The position numbers were made by a program, and so were the translations under genes. The notes below the pieces were generated by a model that was not told the origin of the DNA, made no database searches, and was given only the letters and a program-made list of their open reading frames with translations. From NCBI GenBank assembly GCA_022703505.1, contig JAKLDN010000001.1, positions 283,389 to 347,388 of the forward strand: a stretch of DNA of 64,000 nucleotides, read 5' to 3'. This document shows, piece after piece, positions 17,636-25,965 of the stretch (within the stretch, counting starts at the first letter, position 1; each line of letters opens with the position of its first letter). The stretch is from Spirochaetota bacterium (lineage in GTDB: Bacteria > Spirochaetota > Spirochaetia > Treponematales > UBA12059).

Positions 17636-18391
17636 CCTTCTCCCTGTCCAGGCCTCGGTGCCGTACTTCTCCCGTGCAATACGGCGGCCCTCCTCGAGCT
17701 CCTCCGGGGAGGGCTGCGCGGGGTCCAGGACGACGTCCAGGGCGGCGGCGAACCCCGCGGCGAAGGCGGCGGCCGCCTCGGGAAGGCCCACGCTCCGGCC
17801 GAGCTGGTGACGCAGGCTCGTGACCCTCTGCTTCACGTCCTCGATCAGCTTCCCCTTCATCTTCTCCGAGGGCACCTTGAGAAGGGCGAACATCCGGTCC
17901 ACGTCCACGTCCAGGAGGATGGTCCCGTGCTGGAGGATGCAGCCCCGCTTCCGGGTCTGGGCGTTTCCGGAGACCTTCCGTCCCCCCACGAGGACGTCGT
18001 TGATGGGCGCGAACTCCCCGGACAGGCCGAGCCGGGCCAAGCCTTCCACGACCCCCGCGCAGAGAACCCGGTAGGAGTCCAGGATGCCCGGCCGGGCCCG
18101 GGGATGGCTCTCGGGCAGGACGATGCTATAGGTCAGCTCCGCGTCGTGGAAGACCGCCCCGCCCCCGGTGATCCGCCGGACGACATCCACGCCCATCCGG
18201 GCGCAGGCCTCCCGGTCCACCTCCTCGTCCAGTCCCTGGAAGTATCCCAGGGTCACGGTGGGGGGATTCCATCCGTACAGGCGCAGGGTGGGAGGCTGGC
18301 GGCCCTCCGCCACGGCGCCCAGGATCGCCTCGTCCAGGCCCATGTTGAAGGCTCCCGGGGAGACCCCGGTTTCAAGCAGGCGGAAGGTCAT
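17630..18391 (-). CDS. lplA: Lipoate-protein ligase A, catalytic subunit
   Basis: 253 residues covering only the large catalytic domain. RRITGGGAVFHD (72-83) is the lipoate/biotin ligase signature, and NDVLVGGRKVSGNAQ holds the catalytic Lys139. It activates lipoate to lipoyl-AMP and transfers it to E2 or GcvH lysines. The C-terminal accessory domain is absent here and is encoded by the preceding, overlapping gene. It is the last gene of tetR-lipA-lplB-lplA. The start lies 20 bp inside the upstream gene. The stop codon falls inside the octamer repeat. Confidence 0.9.
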   Translation of the reverse strand: MTFRLLETGVSPGAFNMGLDEAILGAVAEGRQPPTLRLYGWNPPTVTLGYFQGLDEEVDREACARMGVDVVRRITGGGAVFHDAELTYSIVLPESHPRARPGILDSYRVLCAGVVEGLARLGLSGEFAPINDVLVGGRKVSGNAQTRKRGCILQHGTILLDVDVDRMFALLKVPSEKMKGKLIEDVKQRVTSLRHQLGRSVGLPEAAAAFAAGFAAALDVVLDPAQPSPEELEEGRRIAREKYGTEAWTGRRK

Positions 18392-18659
18392 GGAGCATCT
18401 CCTCGAAGACGTCGGCCGCCGCGTCCGCGGAGAGGCCGAAGAGTTCCACGCCCTCCCGGGCGAGGGCGGCGGAAAAGGCGCTCCGGAACTCCCCGACGGG
18501 GATATCTACCAGGCTCTCCTCCGCCCGGTCGAAGCCCTCCTCCGGGTGGGCGAAGAAGTCCCCCCGGACGGCGACGGACTTCAGGACGCCGTTCTCGACG
18601 TCCGCGGTCAGCTTGAGGAGCTTCCCGGCGGGGATCTTCACGATCCTGCGGAGGGTCAC
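18372..18659 (-). CDS. Lipoate-protein ligase accessory subunit (LplB-like C-terminal domain)
   Basis: 95 residues, GTG start. It resembles the C-terminal domain of bacterial LplA and the separate LplB subunit of Thermoplasma: an opening strand RIVKIPAGKLLKLTADVENG, then DFFAHPEEGFDRAEESL (each shown in part) and a C-terminal helix. In the archaeal enzyme this domain is required for lipoate activation. It overlaps the lipA stop by four bases (GTGA) and the lplA start by 20 bp, so the three products are probably made in balance. The separate reading frame and start argue against a simple frameshift of a fused gene. Confidence 0.85.
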   Translation of the reverse strand: MTLRRIVKIPAGKLLKLTADVENGVLKSVAVRGDFFAHPEEGFDRAEESLVDIPVGEFRSAFSAALAREGVELFGLSADAAADVFEEMLHDLPPA

Positions 18660-19507
18660 GACACCTCCTCGAAGGCCTGGCGGGCGTGGTAGCTGGTCCG
18701 GGCCAGGGGACCGGACACCACGGCGGAGAATCCCCGGGCACGGGCTTCCCGGGCGTACTCGGCGAAGGTCTCCGGGGTCACGTACTCCGCCACGGGAACC
18801 TGGGAGGGCGTCGGTCGGAGGTACTGGCCCAGGACGACGCTGCCGCAGCCGATCCGGCGCAGGTCGTCCAGGACTCCGAGCACCTCCTCCCGGGTCTCCC
18901 CGAGCCCCAGGAGCAGGCTGGACTTGACCACCTCGATCCCCGCGGCGGCGGCCCGTTCCAGGGTATGGAGGGAACCTTCGTAGGAGGCCCGGGCGTCCCG
19001 GACCCGCTGGAGCCGGGGCACGGTCTCTACGTTGTGGGCCACCGCGTCGGGGCCCGCGGCCAGGACGAGGTCGATCTCACCCTCCCGGAAGTCGGGCACC
19101 AGGACCTCCACCCGGACGCCCGGGTTGCCCGCCTTGATCGCCCGGACGCAGGCGGCGAAGTGTCCCGCACCCCGGTCCGGCAGGTCGTCCCGATCCACGC
19201 TGGTCAGGACCGCGTAGGTCAGGCGAAGTTCCGCGACGGCCTGGGCCAGTTGGCCCGGCTCGTCGGGGTTGACCGAATCCCCGGTCCGACCGGTCGCGAC
19301 GGCGCAGAACCGGCAGTTCCGGGTGCAGGTGTTCCCCAGGATCATGAAGGTCGCGGTCCCGCAGCCCCAGCACTCGGCCTTGTTCGGACAGCGGGCGGAA
19401 TCGCAGACCGTGTGGAGGCCCCGCCGGTCCAGGAGCCGGCTCATGTTCCTCCATTCGGGGCCCGAGGGGATGGGCACCCGGAGCCAGGCGGGCTTCGGGC
19501 CGGTCAC
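18656..19507 (-). CDS. lipA: Lipoyl synthase LipA
   Basis: 283 residues, GTG start overlapping the tetR stop by four bases. It carries both iron-sulphur cluster motifs: the auxiliary cluster CxxxxCxxxxxC (Cys35, Cys40, Cys46) and the radical SAM CTRNCRFC (Cys61, Cys65, Cys68). The C-terminal RTSYHA corresponds to the conserved RSSY serine motif that ligates the auxiliary cluster. It inserts two sulphur atoms into octanoyl groups. Its presence together with a lipoate ligase means both synthesis and scavenging, or ligation of octanoate, may occur. No lipB is visible in the window, so the ligase may supply the octanoylation step. Confidence 0.96.
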   Translation of the reverse strand: MTGPKPAWLRVPIPSGPEWRNMSRLLDRRGLHTVCDSARCPNKAECWGCGTATFMILGNTCTRNCRFCAVATGRTGDSVNPDEPGQLAQAVAELRLTYAVLTSVDRDDLPDRGAGHFAACVRAIKAGNPGVRVEVLVPDFREGEIDLVLAAGPDAVAHNVETVPRLQRVRDARASYEGSLHTLERAAAAGIEVVKSSLLLGLGETREEVLGVLDDLRRIGCGSVVLGQYLRPTPSQVPVAEYVTPETFAEYAREARARGFSAVVSGPLARTSYHARQAFEEVS

Positions 19508-20097
19508 CGTTTCATCCCCTCCACGACCAGGTGCCCCGAGTCGACCAAGGTACCCGCCTCGGACTTGCCCAGGATGACGATCCGGAAGATCGCCGCCTCG
19601 ATCAGGGAATAGAGGAGGTCCGTGGCGGCCCGGACGGGAACCTTCCGGAATTCCCCGGCCTGGATGCCGGCGATCAGGAGCGTGGACAGGATGTGCCGCA
19701 TGCGGATGGTCCGGCGCCGGACCCTCTCGTCCGGGTCTCCCCCGGAACGTCGCAGGTGGTCCAGGTAGCCGAAGATGACGGTCAGGAGCCGCTTCTCCTC
19801 GGCACAGCGGGCCAGGACCATGTCCAGGATGGCGGAGATCTTCTCCGCGTTGGAGAGGTCCTCCCGGGTCGCGAACTCCCGGACGTCCGCCTCCAACCCC
19901 ACGGTGAACTGCTTGATGCTGTAGGAAAAGATCTCGCGTTTGTTCTTGAAATAGAGGTACAGGATGGTACGGGTGATCCCGCAGCGCTCGGCGATCTTCC
20001 GGAAGGTGGTATCCTCGTATCCCTCGTCCGTGAAGACGTCCAAAGCGCGCTCCAGGATCTCCTTCTTGCGCTTCTCGTGCTCTACGACGATTGACAA
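19504..20097 (-). CDS. TetR-family repressor of the lipoate operon
   Basis: 197 residues. TTG start with AGGAGG eight bases upstream. The N-terminal helix-turn-helix is typical (ALDVFTDEGYEDTTFRKIAE, then GITRTILYLYFKNKREIF, about residues 18-60). The C-terminal helical ligand domain has no recognisable specificity. It is the first gene of an operon with lipA, lplB and lplA, all overlapping, so it probably regulates lipoate metabolism in response to a ligand such as a lipoyl or acyl compound. A dyad in its own promoter suggests autoregulation. Confidence 0.88.
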   Translation of the reverse strand: MSIVVEHEKRKKEILERALDVFTDEGYEDTTFRKIAERCGITRTILYLYFKNKREIFSYSIKQFTVGLEADVREFATREDLSNAEKISAILDMVLARCAEEKRLLTVIFGYLDHLRRSGGDPDERVRRRTIRMRHILSTLLIAGIQAGEFRKVPVRAATDLLYSLIEAAIFRIVILGKSEAGTLVDSGHLVVEGMKR

Positions 20098-20118
20098 ACC
20101 GGGGCCCTCCTGTCACGT

Positions 20119-20148
20119 ACTATATACCAAGGTATTCTCCTTTGATAA
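20119..20148 (-). promoter_or_regulatory. tetR-lip operon promoter
   Basis: On the minus strand TTATCA (20143-20148) and TATAGT (20119-20124) are spaced by 18 bp, about 20 nt before the TTG start of tetR. Confidence 0.55.
20124..20135. promoter_or_regulatory. Putative TetR operator ATACC-AA-GGTAT
   Basis: A dyad of two perfect 5-bp arms with a 2-bp centre, located inside the -35/-10 spacer of the tetR-lip promoter. This is the usual place for an autoregulatory TetR-family site. The assignment is positional inference. Confidence 0.5.
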
Positions 20149-20194
20149 GACGGCACCGGGAAAAAGGGGCCTGTCCGGCCCGGTTCCCCCGTCG

Positions 20195-20200
20195 TATACT
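20195..20200 (+). promoter_or_regulatory. -10 box TATACT, six bases before an ATG
   Basis: TATACT followed by CCCCCC and the ATG at 20207. There is no Shine-Dalgarno sequence and no convincing -35 box. The identical string TATACTCCCCCCATGG precedes birA. Transcription would start at or next to the initiation codon. Confidence 0.5.
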
Positions 20201-20206
20201 CCCCCC

Positions 20207-20938
20207 ATGGAACGATATCCCGAGATCGACGCCTTGCGCGGGTTCGCCCTGGTCTGCATGGCCGTCTACCATCTTGCCTACGACCTGGTGATCTTCGGCG
20301 TCGCGGGCCTGGCCTTCTGGGAGGGCTTCTGGTGGTGGTTCCCCCGGTGCATCGCGGCGGCCTTCGTGACCCTGGCCGGGCTCTCGATGGCCCTGCGGAA
20401 GGCCAGGACGGGCGCCGGTCTACGGCCCTTCCTGGCTCGGGGGCTGCGTCTGGCGGCCGTGGCCGCGGGCATCTCGGCGGTCACCTATCTCGCCCTGGGC
20501 CCCGGGACCTTCGTCTTCTTCGGGGTCATCCACCTGATAGCCTTCGCCACCCTTGTCTCGTACCCCCTGGCGGACCGGCCCGCGGCCGCCGCCGCCCTGG
20601 GCGCCGCCGTCCTGGCCGGGGGTCTGGCCCTGGGGTCCCGGAGGTTCCCGGGCCCGGCCCTGGCCTGGCTGGGGTTGCGCCCCGAGGGCTACCACCCCGC
20701 GGACTACCTCCCGGTCCTGCCGTGGTACGCCTGGTTCCTCTTCGGGATCGCCGTCGCCGCCCTCCTCTACCCCCGGGGCCGGCGCAGCTTCGAGCCGCCC
20801 CGAACATTCCTGGATGTGCCCCCGATCCGGGCTTTGGCCTGGCTCGGACGCCGATCCCTGGCGATCTACCTGATTCATCTGCCGGTGTTGTACGGGATCG
20901 TGTGGGGTATCACGAGGGCGGGGGTTGCGGGAAGGTAA
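20207..20938 (+). CDS. DUF1624 / heparan-alpha-glucosaminide acetyltransferase-like membrane protein
   Basis: 243 residues with about seven transmembrane segments. MERYPEIDALRGFALVCMAV and a following HL motif (YHLAYDLVIFG) match the acyltransferase family that includes YeiB-like and DUF1624 proteins, in which the RG and His residues form the active site. C-terminal RSLAIYLIHLPVLYG is also characteristic. It probably transfers an acyl group to an envelope glycan; the substrate is unknown. It is divergent from the tetR-lip operon and lacks a Shine-Dalgarno sequence. Confidence 0.82.
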   Translation: MERYPEIDALRGFALVCMAVYHLAYDLVIFGVAGLAFWEGFWWWFPRCIAAAFVTLAGLSMALRKARTGAGLRPFLARGLRLAAVAAGISAVTYLALGPGTFVFFGVIHLIAFATLVSYPLADRPAAAAALGAAVLAGGLALGSRRFPGPALAWLGLRPEGYHPADYLPVLPWYAWFLFGIAVAALLYPRGRRSFEPPRTFLDVPPIRALAWLGRRSLAIYLIHLPVLYGIVWGITRAGVAGR

Positions 20939-20955
20939 GGCACACCCAAAAACGC

Positions 20956-21068
20956 CGAAGCCCCCAAACGGGGGCTTCGTTGCCGCGCCTACTGATAATC
21001 GACGAAGCCCCCATTGGGGCTTCAGCGCCGCGCCTACTGTAAATCAACGAAGCCCGAAGGGCTTCGTT
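20956..21068. repeat. Three tandem AACGAAGCCC hairpin modules
   Basis: Hairpins at 20956-20979 (10-bp stem, AAAC loop), 21004-21023 (8-bp stem) and 21046-21068 (10-bp stem, GAA loop) all share GAAGCCC/GGGCTTC. The spacers are also repeated: CGCGCCTACTGATAATC and CGCGCCTACTGTAAATC. The period is about 45-48 bp. A fifth-strand relative lies at 44559-44580. It sits between the convergent acyltransferase and livF genes. Confidence 0.85.
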
Positions 21069-21071
21069 GCC

Positions 21072-21110
21072 GTCATTCTGTTGGGCCGCAGCGCGGCCCA
21101 ACAGAATGAC
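21072..21110. terminator. 18-bp perfect hairpin at the end of livF
   Basis: Perfect 18-bp stem (21072-21089 with 21093-21110) and a 3-nt loop, starting GTCATTCTGTTGGGCC. It lies one base from the livF stop codon on the minus strand. There is no T-tract. Confidence 0.7.
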
Positions 21111-21111
21111 G

Positions 21112-21831
21112 CTACATCCCCATGTACGCCTTCCGCACTTCCGGGGACGCCAGGAGCTCCGAGGCGGTGCCCTGGTGGACGATGGCCCCGGTCTGGATGA
21201 CGTAGCCCCGGTCCGAGATCTCCAGGGCTTCCTGGACCAACTGCTCGACCAGGAGGACGGTGATACCCTGATTGCGGATCTCCACGACCGTCTCCAGTAC
21301 CTTCTCCACGATGCTCGGCTGGAGTCCCAGGGAGAGCTCGTCCAGCATGATCAGCTTGGGGTTCGACATGAGGCCCCGGGCTATGGCGCACATCTGCTGT
21401 TCGCCCCCGGACATGGTCTCCGCGATCTGGCCGGCCCGCTCCTTCAGCACCGGGAAGAGCTGGAAGGCCCGGTCCAGGCGGGCGGCGATCTCGCCCCGGT
21501 CCTTGACCGTGAAGGCCCCCATCTCCAGGTTCTGGCGCACCGAGAGCTTGGAGAAGAGCCGCCGCGCCTCGGGCACGTAGGCCAGGCCCCGGGCCACGAT
21601 CGAGTAGGCCGGGGTCCTGGTGATGTCCGCTCCGTCGAAGCGGATGACGCCCGAAAGGGGATGCATGAGTCCGGCAATGGTCCGCATGGTGGTGGATTTG
21701 CCGGCCCCGTTGGCTCCGATGATGGCGACGATCTCGCCGGATCGGACCTCCAGGGATACTCCGTGGATCACGGGAACCCCGTCGTACCCGCAGCGGATGT
21801 CCTTGACTTCCAGAAGGATTTCGCCGCTCAT
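21112..21831 (-). CDS. livF: Branched-chain amino acid type ABC transporter, ATPase LivF (copy 1)
   Basis: 239 residues with Walker A GANGAGKST, Q-loop and YVPEARRLF segment typical of LivF, signature MSGGEQQM, Walker B LIMLDE and H-loop replaced by LLVEQLVQ as is usual in LivF (Gln). It is the distal gene of cassette 1. The start overlaps the livG stop by four bases (ATGA). Cargo could be branched-chain amino acids, amides or urea; the sequence does not decide. Confidence 0.93.
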   Translation of the reverse strand: MSGEILLEVKDIRCGYDGVPVIHGVSLEVRSGEIVAIIGANGAGKSTTMRTIAGLMHPLSGVIRFDGADITRTPAYSIVARGLAYVPEARRLFSKLSVRQNLEMGAFTVKDRGEIAARLDRAFQLFPVLKERAGQIAETMSGGEQQMCAIARGLMSNPKLIMLDELSLGLQPSIVEKVLETVVEIRNQGITVLLVEQLVQEALEISDRGYVIQTGAIVHQGTASELLASPEVRKAYMGM

Positions 21832-22577
21832 GCCCCGGCCCCCTTGTCCATGGTCTCCGCGTACTTCTTGCCGAGGTAGGCGGTGATCACCTTGGGATCC
21901 CGGACGATGTCCTTCGGGGCCCCTTCCGCGATCTTCTCCCCCGAGGCCAGCACGACGATCTTGTCCGCGATGGGCATGATGGCCTCCATGATGTGCTCCA
22001 CCATGAGGACCGTGAGCCCGTTGGCCTTGAGGCGCTTGATCACCTCCACCATCTCCCGCACCTCGGTGCTGGTGAGCCCCGCGACCGCCTCGTCCAGGAG
22101 GATCATCCTGGGCGAGGTGGCCAGGGCGCGGGCGACTTCCAGGCGCTTCTTGTTGCCGATGGTCATGTCCCCCGCCGGCCAGTCCCGCCATTCCTGGAGG
22201 AAGCAGATCTCCAGGCACTCCTCGGCGACCTTCCGGGCGTGCTTGTTGTCCGGGTGGCCGAGGTAGGCCCCGACCAGGATGTTCTCGAAGACCGACATCT
22301 CCTTGAGGGGCCGCACGACCTGGAAGGTCCGGGCCAGGCCTTTGCGGGCCACCTTGTACGAGGGCAGGCCCGCGATCTCCTCGCCCCGGAACCGGATGGA
22401 ACCCGCGGAGGGTTTGTAGAATCCGGCCACGCAGTTGAACAGGGTGGTCTTTCCCGCCCCGTTCGGGCCGATGAGGCCGACGATGGCCCCCTCCTCCACG
22501 TCGAAGGACACGTCCTTGTTGGCCAGGAGGGCGCCGAACTTCATGGAGACGCCCCGAACCTGCAGCATCTCGCTCAT
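21828..22577 (-). CDS. livG: Branched-chain amino acid type ABC transporter, ATPase LivG (copy 1)
   Basis: 249 residues. Walker A GPNGAGKTT, then the LivG-specific segment GLARTFQVVRPLKEMSVFEN, and H-loop VLMVEHIMEA. The helical-domain signature is degenerate: the usual SGGQ-like motif reads TIGNKKRLE, and the Walker B region reads MILLDEAVAGLTSTE instead of LDEPAAGLN. The start and stop overlap livM and livF by four bases each. Confidence 0.93.
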   Translation of the reverse strand: MSEMLQVRGVSMKFGALLANKDVSFDVEEGAIVGLIGPNGAGKTTLFNCVAGFYKPSAGSIRFRGEEIAGLPSYKVARKGLARTFQVVRPLKEMSVFENILVGAYLGHPDNKHARKVAEECLEICFLQEWRDWPAGDMTIGNKKRLEVARALATSPRMILLDEAVAGLTSTEVREMVEVIKRLKANGLTVLMVEHIMEAIMPIADKIVVLASGEKIAEGAPKDIVRDPKVITAYLGKKYAETMDKGAGA

Positions 22578-23584
22578 TTCGCGCCTCCTTCCGCGGCCAG
22601 GCGCGCCCGGAGCCGGGCCTGGCGCTTGCGGGAACCGGTCAGGATTCCCAGGATGCCGCCGGGCTGGTAGACCATCATGAGGATGATGATGAGCCCGAAG
22701 ATGATCAGGTCGACCCCCGAGCCGAGCTTGGCCAGGTAGGCCCGGCTGTACTCCTGCAGGGGGATGAGCACCAGGGCCCCCAGGAGGGGTCCCCAGAAGG
22801 TACCGATGCCGCCCAGGATGGCGACGAGGACGAATTTCATGGACATGTCCAGGCTCATCACCATGGGCGGGTCCACCCGGAAGTTGTACTGGGCGAAGAA
22901 GGCCCCGCAGAGGGCCGCCAGGAAGGCGGATAGGGCCATGGCCGTCAGCTTGACCCCCGTGGAGTTGACCCCCAGGGATTCGGCGGTCTCCTGCCCCTCC
23001 CGGACGGCCCGGAGGTAGTAGCCGAACCGGGAACGCTCGATGACCCGGGTGATCGTGAAGACCAGGGCGAAGAGGACCAGGGCACCCAGGTAGTAACCGC
23101 GCTTGTCCACGGACCAGGTGAAGTTGCGCCACCCGTCCTCCAGGATCGTGTAGTCCAAGCCCACGGCCCCGCCCACCCAGTCCCAGATCATGAAGACCCG
23201 GTTGAAGATCTCCACCACCGCGAAGGTGGCGATGGCGAAGTAGTGTCCCTTGAGCTTGAAGCAGGGATAGCTGACGATCACGGCGGTGACCGCCGCCAGG
23301 ACGGCCCCGACGATCATGCCCGGCCAGGGGCTGGTCTTGCCCACGCAGACCGCGAAGGCCGCTCCGTAGGCCCCGATCCCGAAGAAGACCGAGTGCCCGA
23401 AGGAGACCTGCCCGCCGTAGCCGCCGATCAGGTTCCAGGCCTGGGCCATGGCCGCTGTCAGAAGGACGGTGATCAGGACGTGGGAGGAGAACCCGGGTCC
23501 CACCAGGCCCGCCAGGGGCAGGGCGGCCAGGGCTACCAGCAGGAGGGGCCAACCGAACTTGGACAGCAGTTTCTTGTAGTCCAT
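22574..23584 (-). CDS. livM: Branched-chain amino acid type ABC transporter, permease LivM (copy 1)
   Basis: 336 residues with eight to ten hydrophobic segments. It carries LivM landmarks: AWNLIGGYGGQVSFGHSVFFG near residue 50, VSYPCFKLKGHYFAIATFA, and a C-terminal GGIGTFWGPLLGA. The basic tail (KRQARLRARLAAEGG) is cytoplasmic. It pairs with LivH to form the membrane pore. Confidence 0.94.
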   Translation of the reverse strand: MDYKKLLSKFGWPLLLVALAALPLAGLVGPGFSSHVLITVLLTAAMAQAWNLIGGYGGQVSFGHSVFFGIGAYGAAFAVCVGKTSPWPGMIVGAVLAAVTAVIVSYPCFKLKGHYFAIATFAVVEIFNRVFMIWDWVGGAVGLDYTILEDGWRNFTWSVDKRGYYLGALVLFALVFTITRVIERSRFGYYLRAVREGQETAESLGVNSTGVKLTAMALSAFLAALCGAFFAQYNFRVDPPMVMSLDMSMKFVLVAILGGIGTFWGPLLGALVLIPLQEYSRAYLAKLGSGVDLIIFGLIIILMMVYQPGGILGILTGSRKRQARLRARLAAEGGAK

Positions 23585-23587
23585 GGC

Positions 23588-24445
23588 TCACCACCCGAAG
23601 AGGCCCTTGGGCCGGATGAGGATGACGACGAGGTAGATCCCGAAGACCGCGATGTACTTGTAGACCGGGCCGATGTAGAAGCCCGCCAGGGACTCGATGA
23701 GGCCCACCATGACCGCGGCCACCAGGGCTCCGGGCACGCTTCCGAACCCGCCCATGGCCACGATCATGAAGGCGATCAGGCTGAAGAGGGTTCCCACGTC
23801 CGGGTGCGTGGCCAGGTAGGAGGGCAGGAGCCCTCCCGCGATCCCCACGCAGGCCCCGCCGATGCCGAAGACCAGGAGGAAGATCTTCTCGGTGTTGACC
23901 CCCATGAGCCGGGCGGCCTCCCCGTCCAGGGCCGTGGCCTGGACGGCCCAGCCGAACCGGGTCCGGGTCAGCATCCAGTAGAGGAGTCCCAGGACCGCCA
24001 GGGCGAAGAGGGAGGTCACGAACTGGGGCAGGGGCACGATCACGTCCCCGACCATGAAGGACCGTCCCTCCAGGATGGTGGATTCCAGGATCCGGAAGTT
24101 CGGGGAGAAGCGGTTGAGGACGAGGTTCTTCACCATCATGGAAAGCCCGAAGGTGGCCAGCAAGGGCGCCATGGCCTTGCCCAGGATCCGGGAGATGACC
24201 AGCTTGTAGGTCAGCATCCCGAACAGGAAGAGGAAGATCCCGGAGGCGACCCAGGACACCAGGGGATCCGCCTTGAAGAGGAAGCCCAGGAAGAAGGAGA
24301 CGTACATGCCCACCATGAGGAAGTCGCCGTGGGCGAAGTTGAGCACGTCCATGACGCCCCAGATGAGGCTCAAGCCCGCGGCGATGAGGCCGTAGAGCAG
24401 ACCGGCCCATAGGCCGTCCAGTATGACCTGAAAGAATAACGACAT
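23588..24445 (-). CDS. livH: Branched-chain amino acid type ABC transporter, permease LivH (copy 1)
   Basis: 285 residues. GLLYGLIAAGLSLIWGVMDV and NFAHGDFLMVGMY at the N-terminus and GGFGSVPGALVAAVMVGLIES near residue 215 are diagnostic of LivH. It starts 78 bp after the livK stop, on the far side of a T-tract hairpin, so its expression is probably lower than that of the binding protein. It is three bases from livM. Confidence 0.94.
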   Translation of the reverse strand: MSLFFQVILDGLWAGLLYGLIAAGLSLIWGVMDVLNFAHGDFLMVGMYVSFFLGFLFKADPLVSWVASGIFLFLFGMLTYKLVISRILGKAMAPLLATFGLSMMVKNLVLNRFSPNFRILESTILEGRSFMVGDVIVPLPQFVTSLFALAVLGLLYWMLTRTRFGWAVQATALDGEAARLMGVNTEKIFLLVFGIGGACVGIAGGLLPSYLATHPDVGTLFSLIAFMIVAMGGFGSVPGALVAAVMVGLIESLAGFYIGPVYKYIAVFGIYLVVILIRPKGLFGW

Positions 24446-24481
24446 AGTCCGTGAACCTCGCCGGATAGGATGGTTGCGCGG

Positions 24482-24510
24482 AAAAATGGGGCCGGCCTTC
24501 GGCCGGCCCC
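24482..24510 (-). terminator. Intra-operon terminator between livK and livH (copy 1)
   Basis: On the minus strand a 10-bp stem GGGGCCGGCC/GGCCGGCCCC (24488-24510) with a GAA loop is followed by CATTTTTC. This is an intrinsic terminator that would be read through only partly, giving excess binding protein over permease. Confidence 0.85.
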
Positions 24511-24522
24511 CGGTACCTCAGA

Positions 24523-25755
24523 TTACCACTTCGGGATCGGATAGATCGGAGCCGCGTCCTTGTACTCGTAGGGGAACACGGTCTTGTAGGCCCCGTCCTG
24601 GAGCTGGGAGATCACGCTTCGGGCCATGATGTTCTGTCCGCCGGGGGACTCGAACTTGACCTTGCCGCCCATGGACAGGGGGCTGTCGAAGGTGGCGGTG
24701 CGCAGGACCTCGGCGACCTTCTCGGTGTCCAGGGTGCCGGCCTTCTCGATGGCCAGGGCCAGGACGTACATGGCCACGGCTTCCTGGATGGAGTTGGAGT
24801 CGAAGGGCACCCCGACCTTCTTCATGAAGTACGCCTCCACGGGGGCGACGCCCTTCATGAACCGGGAGCCGAACTCGGGGGTGTAGCCCGCGGAACCCAT
24901 GAAGCCCCAGCCGTCCTTGCCCAGCTGCTCGTTGATCTTCTGGTCCTGGTAGCCGGAGCAGAAGTTGATGGCGATCTTCGGCTTCCACTTGAACTGCTTC
25001 ATGGTCCGGACCATCAGGGAGTAGTCCGCGCCCAGGACCGCGCCGAAGAGGGCGTCGGGGTTGGCGGCCTTGAGTTTCTGGATCTCGGAGTTCAGGTTGG
25101 TGGCTCCGACCGTGAAGGGGACGTCCGCCACGACCTTGTAGCCGGCCTTCTGGGCGTGGGCCTTGGCCTCGTCCGCGGCGTGCTTGCCGAACTCGGTGTT
25201 CTCGTAGATGACGCCGACGGTCTTGATCCCGGCCTTCTTGGACTTGTTGAGCTCGTCGAACCAGTGCACGAACTCGATGGCCTCGATCCGGTCCGTGGGG
25301 GCCAGGCGGAAGAAATACTTCAGGTCCCGCTCGGTGAGGGCCGCGGAGGAGGAGGCGCCGCACATGAAGATCTTCTGGAGGCGCTCGGCCACGGCGCTGG
25401 CGGGCTTGGAGGCGGAGGAGTTGTAGGAGCCGATGACGGCGAAAACGCCCTCCTGCCCGTAGAGGCGCTCGGCCTCGGACTTGGCCACGTCGGGCTTGCC
25501 CTGGTGGTCCGCCTTCACGAGCTCGATCCTGTATCCGTCCAGGAGTCCCGCCTTCTTGGCGATGGGCAGGTCCAGGTCCGGGTACACGCCGTTGATGATG
25601 TCCACGATGGTCTCGACCGCCGCCTGGCACCTCTGGCCGGCGGTGGCGACGGGACCCGTCATGGGGAAGAGGGTCCCGATCTTGATGACCTTGTCCTGGG
25701 CGCCCGCGGATGCGATCAGGGCGAGCGCGAGGATGACGGCGGCGATTTTCCGCAT
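24523..25755 (-). CDS. Liv-type ABC transporter, periplasmic substrate-binding protein (copy 1)
   Basis: 410 residues starting MRKIAAVI, preceded by GGAGG. It has a signal peptidase I type signal (ASAGAQ) and no lipobox, unlike the second copy. It is a type I periplasmic binding fold: IKIGTLFPMTGPVATAGQ, VFAVIGSYNSSASKP and VGVIYENTEFG are ligand-contact strands. It delivers cargo to LivHM. It is the first gene of cassette 1, with a hairpin terminator after it. Branched-chain amino acids are only one of several possible cargoes. Confidence 0.92.
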   Translation of the reverse strand: MRKIAAVILALALIASAGAQDKVIKIGTLFPMTGPVATAGQRCQAAVETIVDIINGVYPDLDLPIAKKAGLLDGYRIELVKADHQGKPDVAKSEAERLYGQEGVFAVIGSYNSSASKPASAVAERLQKIFMCGASSSAALTERDLKYFFRLAPTDRIEAIEFVHWFDELNKSKKAGIKTVGVIYENTEFGKHAADEAKAHAQKAGYKVVADVPFTVGATNLNSEIQKLKAANPDALFGAVLGADYSLMVRTMKQFKWKPKIAINFCSGYQDQKINEQLGKDGWGFMGSAGYTPEFGSRFMKGVAPVEAYFMKKVGVPFDSNSIQEAVAMYVLALAIEKAGTLDTEKVAEVLRTATFDSPLSMGGKVKFESPGGQNIMARSVISQLQDGAYKTVFPYEYKDAAPIYPIPKW

Positions 25756-25965
25756 CGAAGCCTCCATGGGACGCGAAGTCCCCCGTTGAAAGTGTCCGGG
25801 AATCCCAGGATTCCCGTGCCGGACATGGCAGTACCCCCCTACGATGTTTCTTTGAGGAGAATAGGCCATGTGACGTAAAAGTATCTTCACCTGATATATT
25901 AGAACTGTCAAGGTAAAAAATGGACGAATTGGACGGATCTGTCCCGCCCGACGTCACCGGAACTT

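Noticed and set aside
17630-18659. lplA interpreted as a frameshifted fused ligase
   Set aside because: The accessory domain has its own GTG start overlapping lipA and both parts are full-length domains, as in the known two-subunit enzyme. A frameshift would leave no such overlapping start.
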